DNA from: JAITWN01 sp050486285
Lineage (GTDB): Bacteria > Pseudomonadota > Gammaproteobacteria > SZUA-140
Direction: 5' to 3'
DNA length: 64,000 nucleotides
NCBI GenBank assembly: GCA_050486285.1
Contig: JBJHCZ010000008.1
Location: 78,800-142,799 of the forward strand
The notes beneath the pieces are model-generated. The model did not search any database and was not told where the DNA came from. It was given only the letters and a program-made list of their open reading frames with translations. The position numbers and the translations under genes are program-made. Numbering within the stretch: the first letter of the stretch is position 1; each line of letters starts with the position of its first letter. Of the stretch, positions 49,984 through 58,145 are shown in pieces.

Positions 49984-50032
49984 TGGTCGGTGTGACACGA
50001 TGTGAACGTGCGACTCGCGTTTCCCGAACGCG
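49984..50032 (-). pseudogene. Partial tRNA-Pro (3' half) remnant
   Basis: The stretch TGGTCGG, one change, then GTGACACGAT, one change, TGAACGTGCGACTC repeats the 3' half of the intact tRNA-Pro at 51681-51757: 31 of 33 bases, then weaker through the anticodon loop. The 5' half is absent. The anticodon-stem bases have changed in compensating pairs. It lies 13 bp past the fic stop. Confidence 0.75.
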
Positions 50033-50044
50033 TTTTCACAGCAG

Positions 50045-51400
50045 TCATGCTGTGTCCACAGCATCGACGATTCGCTCGCGCAGGTCATGGGGTGCGCTGA
50101 ATATGAACGCGCGGCCACGCTTGTGCTGTTCGAGAAGACCGCGCTCAGCCAGGCGTAGCAAATCCATGCGAGCGGTCTGAACGGTGACCCGGTGCGAGCG
50201 GCGATGGCTCTCGACGGTGTAATCGTGACCAGGGTGGCGCAGGGCATGGCTGAGCAGCGCGACCTGGCGGTGGTTGAGTTCCGCAGACAAGACAGTTGAT
50301 CGGCGCAGGAGATTTTCGGCGCTGCGTTGCTCTGCGGCCTTTCGTTCAAGATATTCGTAGAGAGCCGAGATGGCTCGCTCGATTATGCCGAGCTGGTGAA
50401 TGATGAAATAGGTCGTGTCATTGGCGTCGGTCTCGGTGTGCAGATAAGCGCGACTGTACTGCGCCGGCGCATCTTTCAGCAGATGCGAGATCGAGACGTA
50501 TTCCATCAGCCAGTAACCCGACCGCGCCATGCTCCAGTAGAACAAGGCGCGCGCCGTTCGTCCGTTGCCATCCACAAAGGGATGATCGTAGCCCAGCATG
50601 AAATGTACGAGGATCGCGCGGATCACCGGGTGCACAAAGGGGATGGCGTCTTCGCCGCGGTTTGCGAAGTCGCATAACTGCTGCATGCGATCCGGCAGGC
50701 TCGCGGCCGGCGGTGGATCGTGCAGGACATTGACGTGTTGGGCATCCACGACTTGCACATTCTCACCTTCCCGGCGCAATCTGCCGGCGGCGTCCGGATT
50801 ATCCAGGGCGTTCACGGTGACGATCCTATGCAATTCCAGGATGCGCTCCGGCGTGAACGGTTCGTCACGCAGCTCGCGAATCTGCTCCATCGCGTGGTAG
50901 TTGTTGAGGATCATCTGCTCGCTGCGATCGCGTGGTTTGCGTCCCGATCGCAGCATGGCCTTGGCCACCTCGCGGGTGGTCGCCGCGCCTTCGAGTTGGC
51001 TGGAGGTGATGGCCTCTTCGATCAATGAGCTGACCAGATAGCGGTCGCGGTCCTCGCCCGAGACGATAGGCGAGTCCATATTCAGGCTGCCGGCAGCGCG
51101 ACGGTCGATGTTGTGCAAGGACTGCAGCACCGGATCGGGCATGCCAAAGAGGATCGGTGCGCCCTGTTTATCATGGAATGGTAGTGGCTTGAGCAGGCCC
51201 TGACGCACCAGCTTGATGCCCGCCCACCAGTCTTCATGGCTCAGCCCTTCCGGCGGGGTGCGGTGGCGCAATTCGTCCCAGTGCAGGTAACGCCCGGCCA
51301 CCAGTGGTCCAGCGGTACGCAGGATCTGGTCCCGGTTACCGCGCTCCAGCAGATCGGCCAGCAACCGTCCCAACGGTGGGGGTGAGAGGGGTATCTTCAT
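50045..51400 (-). CDS. Fic-domain protein (predicted AMP/NMP transferase)
   Basis: Fic enzymes transfer AMP or other nucleotides to protein hydroxyls. The 451-residue protein has the catalytic motif HPFVDGNGR (273-281) and, on the N-terminal side, the inhibitory-helix motif SSQLEG (133-138, S/TxxxE[G/N]), the class II arrangement that keeps the enzyme inactive until displaced. The N-terminal ~110 residues form a separate domain (DUF4172-like is possible) and the C-terminal ~90 residues look like a winged helix (RVTVQTARMDLLRLAERGLL). It lies between a tRNA-Pro gene and a tRNA-Pro fragment, so it is probably acquired. Confidence 0.93.
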   Translation of the reverse strand: MKIPLSPPPLGRLLADLLERGNRDQILRTAGPLVAGRYLHWDELRHRTPPEGLSHEDWWAGIKLVRQGLLKPLPFHDKQGAPILFGMPDPVLQSLHNIDRRAAGSLNMDSPIVSGEDRDRYLVSSLIEEAITSSQLEGAATTREVAKAMLRSGRKPRDRSEQMILNNYHAMEQIRELRDEPFTPERILELHRIVTVNALDNPDAAGRLRREGENVQVVDAQHVNVLHDPPPAASLPDRMQQLCDFANRGEDAIPFVHPVIRAILVHFMLGYDHPFVDGNGRTARALFYWSMARSGYWLMEYVSISHLLKDAPAQYSRAYLHTETDANDTTYFIIHQLGIIERAISALYEYLERKAAEQRSAENLLRRSTVLSAELNHRQVALLSHALRHPGHDYTVESHRRSHRVTVQTARMDLLRLAERGLLEQHKRGRAFIFSAPHDLRERIVDAVDTA

Positions 51401-51427
51401 GGTCCCGAATGGTCCCGATATTCTATC

Positions 51428-51508
51428 TGCTAATTTTAGTTATATTAGCAATTTATTGGCAGCCTAGAGGTAACTGCTAATTCTTGTCAAGTTAGCAATT
51501 AGTTAGCA
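51428..51508 (-). promoter_or_regulatory. Paired TGCTAA-N11-TTAGCA operators upstream of fic
   Basis: Two sites share the same form: TGCTAA at 51428-51433 with TTAGCA at 51445-51450, and TGCTAA at 51475-51480 with TTAGCA at 51492-51497, both with 11-bp spacers and centres 47 bp apart. A further TTAGCA half-site lies at 51503-51508. The region is much more A/T-rich than the surroundings and begins 28 bp upstream of the fic start. Confidence 0.75.
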
Positions 51509-51524
51509 GTTCGTGAGAACCCGA

Positions 51525-51633
51525 TGGGGTCGGACCACGGTAACATATTGAATAAAATGGAGTAGTTGGCTCAATAGGGTGCATTCGGGGCCAATATCGC
51601 CATTTTTTGGGCCCCAAATGGGGAGATTCGGAC
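51525..51633 (+). repeat. 109-bp direct repeat, copy 2
   Basis: Starts TGGGGTCGGACCACGGTAAC and ends GGGGAGATTCGGAC, equal in length and orientation to 48394-48502. The two copies bracket the SRPBCC-ArsR-fic block, 3.1 kb apart. Confidence 0.85.
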
Positions 51634-51680
51634 AAGACCTTAAGGGGGCCGGAAGGGGGGGCGGGACAGGAACAGCTGAT

Positions 51681-51757
51681 TGGTCGGGGTGACACGATTT
51701 GAACGTGCGACTCCTGCCTCCCGAAGGCAGTGCTCTACCAGGCTGAGCTACACCCCG
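51681..51757 (-). tRNA. tRNA-Pro (anticodon CGG)
   Basis: On the minus strand the acceptor arm CGGGGTG/CACCCCG, D-arm AGCTCAGCCTGGTAGAGC, anticodon stem CTGCC/GGCAG with loop TTCGGGA (anticodon CGG) and T-arm with GTTCAAATC are complete, followed by an encoded CCA end (complement of 51681-51683). It lies 10 bp from the ispB stop. Confidence 0.96.
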
Positions 51758-51767
51758 ATTGGGAACT

Positions 51768-52775
51768 TCAGTAACTGCGGTTGACCGAAAACTCGGCCAG
51801 GGCGTACAGGGCGTCCTTGTACGGAGAGGCGGGAATGGGGTCGAGCGACTCGGCCGCCTTTCGGGCTTCTTCCTGCGCCGACCGCGCAGTGTACGCGAGG
51901 GCGTCCGTGGATTCAACGGCTTCGAGCACGCGGGAGATATCGTCGCGGTCGCCGTTCTCGATGGCCTGGCGGATCAGGGCGACCTGCTCCGGGGTGCCGA
52001 CCCGCATCGCGTGGATCAGCGGCAGCGTCGGCTTGCCGGAGGCGAGGTCGTCGCCGATGTTCTTGCCGATATGCTCGGCGGTGGCCGAGTAGTCGAGCAC
52101 GTCATCGATGAGCTGGAACGCGGCGCCGAGGTGCATGCCGTAGTCCGCCATCGCCTGCTCCTGGCGCGGGGTCGCCTGGCCGAGGATCGCGCCGATCTGC
52201 GCCGCGGCCTCGAACAGCTTGGCGGTCTTGCAGCGGATCACGTTCATGTAGCTCTCTTCGCTGGTGTCGGCGTCGTTGCTGTTCAGCAGCTGGAGGACCT
52301 CGCCCTCGGCGATGACGTTGGTCGCCTTCGACATGATCTCCATGACCCGCATGCTGCCGACGTCGACCATCATCTCGAAGGCCCGCGAATAGAGGAAATC
52401 GCCGACCAGCACGCTGGCCTCATTGCCCCAGACGGCGTTCGCGGTCTCGCGGCCGCGGCGCAGCTCGGAGGCGTCGACGACGTCATCGTGGAGCAGGGTC
52501 GCGGTGTGGATGAACTCGACAACTGCTGACAAATCAATATGATGCCCGCCATTGTAGCCAAGGGCACGGGCGCTCATCAGGACCATCATCGGGCGCAGAC
52601 GCTTGCCGCCGCTGTTGACGATATAGAAGCTCAACTGGTTGATCAGGTTGACGTCCGAGCGCAGGCGGCGGTGGATCAGGGCATTGACCGCGCGCATGTC
52701 CTCGGCGACGAAGGCCTGGATCTGTGCCAGGTCCATGGGCCGATGGGCGGTTTTTACGGGGGCGTCCACTATCAC
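51768..52775 (-). CDS. ispB: Octaprenyl diphosphate synthase (polyprenyl synthase)
   Basis: IspB makes the long isoprenoid side chain of ubiquinone from farnesyl diphosphate and IPP. The 335-residue protein has the two aspartate-rich motifs LLHDDVVD and FQLIDDVLDY and the GGKRLRPMM segment. The start is a GTG at 52775; an ATG at 52733 is an alternative that leaves all conserved regions intact. It diverges from rplU, as usual in gammaproteobacteria. Confidence 0.95.
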   Translation of the reverse strand: MIVDAPVKTAHRPMDLAQIQAFVAEDMRAVNALIHRRLRSDVNLINQLSFYIVNSGGKRLRPMMVLMSARALGYNGGHHIDLSAVVEFIHTATLLHDDVVDASELRRGRETANAVWGNEASVLVGDFLYSRAFEMMVDVGSMRVMEIMSKATNVIAEGEVLQLLNSNDADTSEESYMNVIRCKTAKLFEAAAQIGAILGQATPRQEQAMADYGMHLGAAFQLIDDVLDYSATAEHIGKNIGDDLASGKPTLPLIHAMRVGTPEQVALIRQAIENGDRDDISRVLEAVESTDALAYTARSAQEEARKAAESLDPIPASPYKDALYALAEFSVNRSY

Positions 52776-52856
52776 TTGACCTGATCCGTTACGCTGACGG
52801 GACCCCTGAGTGTAGAGGTCGGCCAGTTAACAGGCAAGTGATATCGGCGGCGGTGA

Positions 52857-52885
52857 TTGACCTCCCCGGGGGGATTGGCTAAAAT
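52857..52885 (+). promoter_or_regulatory. Sigma-70 promoter of rplU-rpmA
   Basis: TTGACC (52857-52862), a 17-bp spacer and TAAAAT (52880-52885) fit the -35/-10 consensus closely; rplU starts about 60 bp downstream. Confidence 0.75.
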
Positions 52886-52944
52886 GCCCTGCTTTCTGAT
52901 TCTCCTGCGTTTTTTCAACCCGCAGGCATACTTGGAGCAAGTCA

Positions 52945-53259
52945 ATGTACGCGGTATTCCAGACGGGCGGCAAGCAGTACCGGGCCGGCAAGGGTGACAG
53001 GATCCGGGTCGAGAAACTCGACGCGGCCGAGGGTGACATGGTCGGTATCGATCGCGTCCTGATGGTCGCCGACGGCGACGACGTCAGGGTCGGCGCCCCG
53101 TATCTGACCGGTGGCAAGGTCAGCGCGACGATCCGCAGGCATGGCCGCGGCGAGCGCATCCGCATCGTCAAGCATCGCCGCCGCAAGCACTATCACAAGG
53201 AACAGGGACACCGCCAGCATTTCACCGAGATCGAGATCACCGACATCTCGGCCGGTTGA
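52945..53259 (+). CDS. rplU: 50S ribosomal protein L21
   Basis: The 104-residue protein starts MYAVFQTGGKQYRAGKGD and contains the RIVKHRRRKHYHKEQGHRQ RNA-binding stretch, both diagnostic of L21, which binds 23S rRNA with L20. Standard length. rpmA follows after 33 bp, forming the conserved rplU-rpmA operon. Confidence 0.98.
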   Translation: MYAVFQTGGKQYRAGKGDRIRVEKLDAAEGDMVGIDRVLMVADGDDVRVGAPYLTGGKVSATIRRHGRGERIRIVKHRRRKHYHKEQGHRQHFTEIEITDISAG

Positions 53260-53292
53260 CGGTTATTCGCATTCAGCATCAGGTAGAAGACG

Positions 53293-53550
53293 ATGGCACA
53301 TAAAAAGGCAGGCGGCAGCAGCCGCAACGGTCGCGACTCCGAATCGAAGCGCCTCGGCGTCAAGCGCTTCGGCGGCGAGAACGTGCTGGCCGGCAATATC
53401 ATCGTGCGTCAGCGCGGCACCCGCTTCCATCCCGGCACGAACGTCGGTTGTGGTCACGATCACACGCTGTTCGCGAAGGTGGACGGCGTCGTGCGCTTCG
53501 ACGTCAAGGGTCCGAAACAGCGGCGCTACGTCAGCATCGTGCCTGCCTGA
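53293..53550 (+). CDS. rpmA: 50S ribosomal protein L27
   Basis: The 85-residue protein starts MAHKKAGGSSRNGRDSESKR, the well-known L27 N-terminus that reaches toward the peptidyl-transferase centre, and ends near RRYVSIVPA. A terminator hairpin follows 24 bp later, before obgE. Confidence 0.98.
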   Translation: MAHKKAGGSSRNGRDSESKRLGVKRFGGENVLAGNIIVRQRGTRFHPGTNVGCGHDHTLFAKVDGVVRFDVKGPKQRRYVSIVPA

Positions 53551-53574
53551 ACGGTACCGCGGACGCAGCGCCCG

Positions 53575-53600
53575 AAACCCCGTCCCTGACGGGGTTTTTT
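53575..53600 (+). terminator. Rho-independent terminator after rpmA
   Basis: AAACCCCGTC and GACGGGGTTT form a stem around a 3-nt loop, followed by a T-tract. It would end or attenuate the rplU-rpmA message before obgE. Confidence 0.85.
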
Positions 53601-53637
53601 GTTGGTAAGAGAGGTGTCCCCTTCGGGGATTGCAGAG

Positions 53638-54663
53638 ATGAAGTTCGTCGATGAAGCGACAATCCAGGTCAAGGCCGGCGACGGCGGCGACGGCTGCGTC
53701 AGCTTCCGGCGCGAGAAGTTCATCCCGCTCGGCGGGCCGGACGGCGGCGACGGCGGCGACGGCGGCAGCGTCTGGCTGATCGGCGACGCGGGGATCAATA
53801 CCCTTGTCGATTTTCGCCATGCCCGCATGTTCCGCGCCGAGCGCGGCGAGAACGGCAAGGGCGCGAACTGCACCGGCCGCGGCGGCGAGGATCTGCAGAT
53901 CCGGGTACCGGTCGGCACGATCGTTCGTGACGCCGATACCGGCGAGGAGATCGGCGAGGTACTCGCGGCGGAGCAGCGCCTGCTGGTTGCGAAGGGCGGC
54001 TTCCACGGCCTCGGCAATACCCGTTACAAGAGCAGCACCAACCGCGCGCCCAGGCGTTCGTCGCCGGGCAGCGCCGGGGAACAGCGCCGGCTCTCGCTCG
54101 AATTGCGATTGCTCGCCGATGTCGGCCTGCTCGGGTTGCCGAACGCCGGCAAGTCGACCTTCATCCGCGCGGTGTCGTCGGCGCGTCCGAAGGTTGCCGA
54201 CTACCCGTTCACGACGCTGCATCCGCAGCTCGGCGTCGTCAGCGTCGGCATGGACCGGAGTTTCGTCGTCGCCGACATCCCCGGCCTGATCGAGGGCGCC
54301 GCCGAGGGCGCCGGGCTCGGCATCCAGTTCCTGCGCCATCTGTCGCGCACGCGGCTGCTCCTCCATCTGGTCGATATCCGCCCGGCCGATCCGGCCGACG
54401 AGCCGGCGCACGCGGTGCGCGTCATCGAGGAAGAGCTGCGCAAGTTCAGCGACGAACTCGCCGGCGCCGAACGCTGGCTGGTCATCAACAAGATAGACCT
54501 GCTGCCCGAGGACGAGTGCGATGCCGCCTGTCGCGCGCTGGTCGACGCCCTCGACTGGCGGGGACCGCATTTCGCGGTGTCCGCGCTCGCCGGTATCGGC
54601 ACGGACGCGCTGTGCGAACGCATCATGACGCGACTCGAACGGATGAAGGCCGGCGATGCCTGA
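53638..54663 (+). CDS. obgE: Obg/CgtA GTPase
   Basis: ObgE is an essential GTPase acting in 50S assembly and stress control. From MKFVDEATIQVKAGDGGDG the 341-residue protein has the glycine-rich Obg fold (about 1-158, with GGPDGGDGGDGGS) and a GTPase domain with GLPNAGKST (G1), DIPGLIEGA (G3) and NKIDLL (G4). The in-frame start at 53599 lies in the rpmA terminator and is not used. The acidic C-terminal tail of E. coli ObgE is missing, as in many species. Confidence 0.97.
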   Translation: MKFVDEATIQVKAGDGGDGCVSFRREKFIPLGGPDGGDGGDGGSVWLIGDAGINTLVDFRHARMFRAERGENGKGANCTGRGGEDLQIRVPVGTIVRDADTGEEIGEVLAAEQRLLVAKGGFHGLGNTRYKSSTNRAPRRSSPGSAGEQRRLSLELRLLADVGLLGLPNAGKSTFIRAVSSARPKVADYPFTTLHPQLGVVSVGMDRSFVVADIPGLIEGAAEGAGLGIQFLRHLSRTRLLLHLVDIRPADPADEPAHAVRVIEEELRKFSDELAGAERWLVINKIDLLPEDECDAACRALVDALDWRGPHFAVSALAGIGTDALCERIMTRLERMKAGDA

Positions 54664-54704
54664 CGCCGCTTGCAAGTTCCTCGCGCGAACCTGAAACTGT
54701 GCCG

Positions 54705-55832
54705 ATGAAAACGCGCGCGCAACTCGGTCGGTCCCGCCGCTGGGTCGTCAAGGTCGGCAGTTCCTTGCTGACCAACGACGGCCGCGGCCTCGATCGCGCG
54801 CTGATGGACCAGTGGGTCGAGGAGATCGCCGTGCTGTGCCGCGCCGGTATCGAGGTCGTGCTGGTGTCCTCGGGTGCGGTGTCCGAGGGCGTCAAGCGTC
54901 TCGGCTGGGCGAAGCGGCCGCAGGCCTTGCACGAGCTCCAGGCCGCTGCCGCGGTCGGCCAGATGGGGCTGGTGCAGGCCTATGAATCCGGGTTCTCGAA
55001 GTTCGGCTTGCATACCGCGCAGATCCTGCTGTCGCATGACGACCTCTCCGATCGCAAGCGTTATCTGAACGCGCGCAGCACGCTGCGCACGCTGGTCGCG
55101 CTCGATGTCGTCCCGGTCGTCAACGAAAACGATACCGTCGCCGTCGAGGAGATCCGCTTCGGCGACAATGACACGCTCGCCGCGCTGGTCGCGAATCTGG
55201 TCGAGGCCGAGTTGCTCGTGATCCTGACCGACCAGGACGGGATGTACGACAAGGATCCCCGCGCGAACGCGGACGCGACCCTGATCCGCGAGGCGCGCGC
55301 CGCCGATCCGGAACTCGAGCGCATGGCCGCCGGCGGCGGGGTCGGGCAATGGGGGCGCGGCGGCATGCTGACCAAGGTCCGCGCCGCGGCGCGCGCGGCG
55401 CGTTCCGGCACCGCGACGCTGATCGCGGCGGGACGTCAGGCCGGCGTGTTACAGGCAATCCATCGCGGCGAGGAGGTCGGTACGCTGATCCAGCCGGCCC
55501 AGGAACCGCTGGTCGCGCGCAAACAGTGGCTGGCCGGTCAGTTACAGGTCCGCGGCCAACTGGTCATCGACGCCGGCGCGGCGAAGGTGCTGCGCGAATC
55601 GGGACGCAGCCTGCTGCCGGTCGGCGTCGTCGAGGTGCGGGGCAGTTTCGCGCGCGGCGAGGTCGTGGCCTGCCTCGACGGGGAAGGCCGCGAGATCGCC
55701 CGCGGCCTCGTCAATTACAGCGCCGAGGAGGCGCGCCGACTGGCGCGGCAGCCGAGCGAACGGATTCGGGAAATACTGGGTTATGTCGATGAGCCTGAGC
55801 TGATCCACCGGGACAATCTGGTGGTGATGTGA
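54705..55832 (+). CDS. proB: Glutamate 5-kinase
   Basis: ProB phosphorylates glutamate, the first step of proline synthesis, and is normally feedback-inhibited by proline. The 375-residue protein has the amino-acid kinase domain (WVVKVGSSLLTNDGRGLD, VLVSSGAVSEG, NENDTVAVEEIRFGDND) and a C-terminal PUA domain (from about 280). The ATG at 54705 follows obgE by 41 bp; upstream frame is spurious. It is followed by a repeat region and the rpsT gene on the other strand. Confidence 0.96.
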   Translation: MKTRAQLGRSRRWVVKVGSSLLTNDGRGLDRALMDQWVEEIAVLCRAGIEVVLVSSGAVSEGVKRLGWAKRPQALHELQAAAAVGQMGLVQAYESGFSKFGLHTAQILLSHDDLSDRKRYLNARSTLRTLVALDVVPVVNENDTVAVEEIRFGDNDTLAALVANLVEAELLVILTDQDGMYDKDPRANADATLIREARAADPELERMAAGGGVGQWGRGGMLTKVRAAARAARSGTATLIAAGRQAGVLQAIHRGEEVGTLIQPAQEPLVARKQWLAGQLQVRGQLVIDAGAAKVLRESGRSLLPVGVVEVRGSFARGEVVACLDGEGREIARGLVNYSAEEARRLARQPSERIREILGYVDEPELIHRDNLVVM

Positions 55833-55908
55833 CGATCAAATCGATCAAGGAAAGGGGTCAGAGTCGTTTGATCCGTGGGCAAAACGACACTGTCCCCCAT
55901 GTGCGTTT

Positions 55909-55972
55909 GATCAGGGGTAAGGCCGGGAGCGCGCGGACCAGGCGCGTCGGACGGGTTGTTTGGCGGGCGGCC
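55909..55972 (-). pseudogene. Degenerate copy of the rpsT 3' end
   Basis: This stretch matches 56069-56131, the end of rpsT, at about 80%. It encodes AARQTTRPTRLVRALPA in place of AARQKSRLSRQVRALPA, and the stop codon has become a Leu codon. It is a truncated, drifting duplicate carried within the repeat element. Confidence 0.75.
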
Positions 55973-55984
55973 GGGGTGGTGTGG

Positions 55985-55994
55985 NNNNNNNNNN
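55985..55994. other. Assembly gap (10 N)
   Basis: Ten undetermined bases, probably a scaffold join inside the repeat element; true gap length is unknown. Confidence 1.
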
Positions 55995-56076
55995 CAAACC
56001 CTAAAACGTATGGGGTCCTTCGTGTTTTTACATTTCGATCAAACGACTCTGACCCCATTGATCTTTAGATCAGGGA

Positions 56077-56343
56077 TCAGGCCGGGAGCGCGCGAACCTG
56101 ACGGCTCAGACGGCTTTTTTGGCGGGCGGCCTTGTTCTTGTGGATAATGCCCTTGCGCGCCATCTTGTCGATCTCGGGGATCGCGGCGGCGTAGGCGGTT
56201 TCGGCCTGCGCGCGGTCACCGGCGACGACGGCCTTCATGACCTTCTTGCCGGCGGTGCGCATCGCCGAACGCATCGATCCGTTCTGGAGGCGGCGCTTCT
56301 CGGCCTGCCGTATGCGCTTGCGGGCTTGTATGGTGTTTGCCAA
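56077..56343 (-). CDS. rpsT: 30S ribosomal protein S20
   Basis: The 88-residue protein starts MANTIQARKRIRQAEKRR and is entirely basic and helical, as S20 always is; it binds 16S rRNA early in 30S assembly. Standard length. It stands divergent from murJ, matching the Pseudomonas order. A partial second copy of its 3' end lies just downstream. Confidence 0.97.
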   Translation of the reverse strand: MANTIQARKRIRQAEKRRLQNGSMRSAMRTAGKKVMKAVVAGDRAQAETAYAAAIPEIDKMARKGIIHKNKAARQKSRLSRQVRALPA

Positions 56344-56515
56344 TGCGGTACTCCCTGCACTTCTGATGGGTCAAAGGGGGACAATGATCCGGGTTTAGGC
56401 CCCCTTTGTCAATCGGCCTGGCAGCCGATAAGAATATCAATTACATACAAATAACGGGCATCGGGCAGACCTTGGCGGGATATCGGGACAAGACCTCGCG
56501 GCAGCGGGTGGGCGG

Positions 56516-58087
56516 GTGAGCCGCAACCTGCTGCGCTCGGCGGCGACGGTCGGGGGGATGACCTCGATCTCCCGTGTGCTGGGGCTCGTCCGCGATATCG
56601 TCATCGCCCGCGCCTTCGGGGCCGGACTCGGCGCCGATGCCTTCTTCGTCGCATTCAGGATCCCGAATCTGTTCCGCCGGCTGTTCGCCGAAGGGGCCTT
56701 CTCGCTGGCCTTCGTGCCGGTCCTGTCCGAATACAAGGCAAAGCGCGGCGAGCAGGAGACCCGTGAGCTGATCGATGCGGTTACCGGCGTCCTCGGCGCA
56801 ATCCTGTTCGTCGTCACGCTGATCGGCGTCGTCGCGGCGCCGGTGCTGGTGATGATCTTCGCGCCCGGCTTCCTCGGCGACGGCGAGAAGTACGCGCTGA
56901 CCGTCGACATGGTCCGCCTGACCTTCCCGTACCTGCTGTTCATCTCGCTGACCGCGCTCGCCGGCGGCATCCTCAACACCTGGGGACGTTTCGGCGTGCC
57001 GGCGTTCACGCCGGTGTTCCTGAACCTGTGCATGATCGGCGCGGCGCTGTGGCTCGCGCCGCGCATGGACGAGCCGGTCATGGCGCTGGCCTGGGGCGTG
57101 CTGCTCGCCGGCATCGTCCAGCTCGCGTTCCAGGTCCCGTTCCTGCTGCGCCTGCGGTTGTTGCCGCGGCCGCGCTGGCGGCGCTCGCACGAAGGCGTGA
57201 ATCGCATCGGCCGGCTGATGCTGCCGGCGATCTTCGGCTCCTCGGTCGCGCAGATCAATCTGCTGATCGATACGCTGATCGCATCGTTTCTGGTCACCGG
57301 CAGCGTCAGCTGGTTGTACTATTCCGACCGCCTCGTCGAGTTTCCGCTCGGGGTGTTCGGCATCGCGCTGGCGACGGTGATCCTGCCGCGATTGTCGCAG
57401 CACTACGCGCAGGCCTCGACCGCGGCGCACTCGCAGACTGTCGATTGGGCGCTGCGCATGGTCGTGCTGATCGGCACGCCGGCGGCGATCGGCCTGCTGG
57501 TACTCGCCGGTCCGATGCTGACGACGCTGTTCCAGTACGGCGAGTTCAGCGCGCATGACGTCGATATGGCGCGCCTGAGCCTGATGGCGTATTCGCTCGG
57601 CCTGCTCGGCTTCATCATGGTCAAGGTGCTCGCGGCGGCGTTCTATTCGCGCCAGGACATGCGCACGCCGGTCAGGATCGCGGTCATCGCAATGCTCGCG
57701 AACATCGTCATGAACGTCGCCTTCGTCGTGCCGATGGTGATGCTCGACATCCCCGGACCGCACGCCGGGCTCGCGCTCGCGACCGCGCTGGCCTCCTTCC
57801 TGAACGCCGTGCTGCTCTATCGCGCGCTGCGCCGCCGGGGTCTGCTGACGCTGACGCCGGGCTGGACGCGGCTGCTGTGCCAGGTCGCGATCGCGACCGC
57901 GATCATGGCCGTTGTGCTGTTGCTGGTCGCCGGCGATCCGGCGGCCTGGCTCGACAAGGGCTGGCGCGCGCGCGCGGCCGGCCTCGCGCTGTGCGTCCTC
58001 GCCGGCGCGATCGCCTATTTCGTCGCGTTGTGGGCGGCGGGGGTGCGCCGGCGCCATTTCGCGCCGCCGGCCGGGGAGGCCGGCTGA
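56516..58087 (+). CDS. murJ: Lipid II flippase
   Basis: MurJ (MviN) moves lipid II across the inner membrane for peptidoglycan synthesis. The 523-residue protein has fourteen predicted membrane helices and the N-terminal pattern ISRVLGLVRDIVIARAFGAG, with GADAFFVAFRIPNLFRRLFAEGAF following. The start is GTG at 56516 (MSRNLLRSAATVGG). It precedes ribF. Confidence 0.97.
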   Translation: MSRNLLRSAATVGGMTSISRVLGLVRDIVIARAFGAGLGADAFFVAFRIPNLFRRLFAEGAFSLAFVPVLSEYKAKRGEQETRELIDAVTGVLGAILFVVTLIGVVAAPVLVMIFAPGFLGDGEKYALTVDMVRLTFPYLLFISLTALAGGILNTWGRFGVPAFTPVFLNLCMIGAALWLAPRMDEPVMALAWGVLLAGIVQLAFQVPFLLRLRLLPRPRWRRSHEGVNRIGRLMLPAIFGSSVAQINLLIDTLIASFLVTGSVSWLYYSDRLVEFPLGVFGIALATVILPRLSQHYAQASTAAHSQTVDWALRMVVLIGTPAAIGLLVLAGPMLTTLFQYGEFSAHDVDMARLSLMAYSLGLLGFIMVKVLAAAFYSRQDMRTPVRIAVIAMLANIVMNVAFVVPMVMLDIPGPHAGLALATALASFLNAVLLYRALRRRGLLTLTPGWTRLLCQVAIATAIMAVVLLLVAGDPAAWLDKGWRARAAGLALCVLAGAIAYFVALWAAGVRRRHFAPPAGEAG

Positions 58088-58145
58088 TCCGTCAGGACAA
58101 TACCCAGGCTGTTGTTTATAATGGCTGATTCCTGATGCGACTCCC

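Larger units (their letters stand above)
55854..56056. repeat. Inverted-repeat element with 20-bp ends between proB and rpsT, containing a 10-N gap
   Basis: GGGGTCAGAGTCGTTTGATC (55854-55873) and its exact inverse (56037-56056) bracket the segment. The same arms occur between bioB and bioF. Inside lie a degenerate copy of the rpsT 3' end (55909-55972) and the assembly gap 55985-55994, so the internal length is not certain. Confidence 0.8.

Noticed and set aside
49984..50032. A second functional tRNA-Pro
   Set aside because: The 5' half (acceptor and D arms) is missing and the anticodon loop does not keep the usual U33 position.
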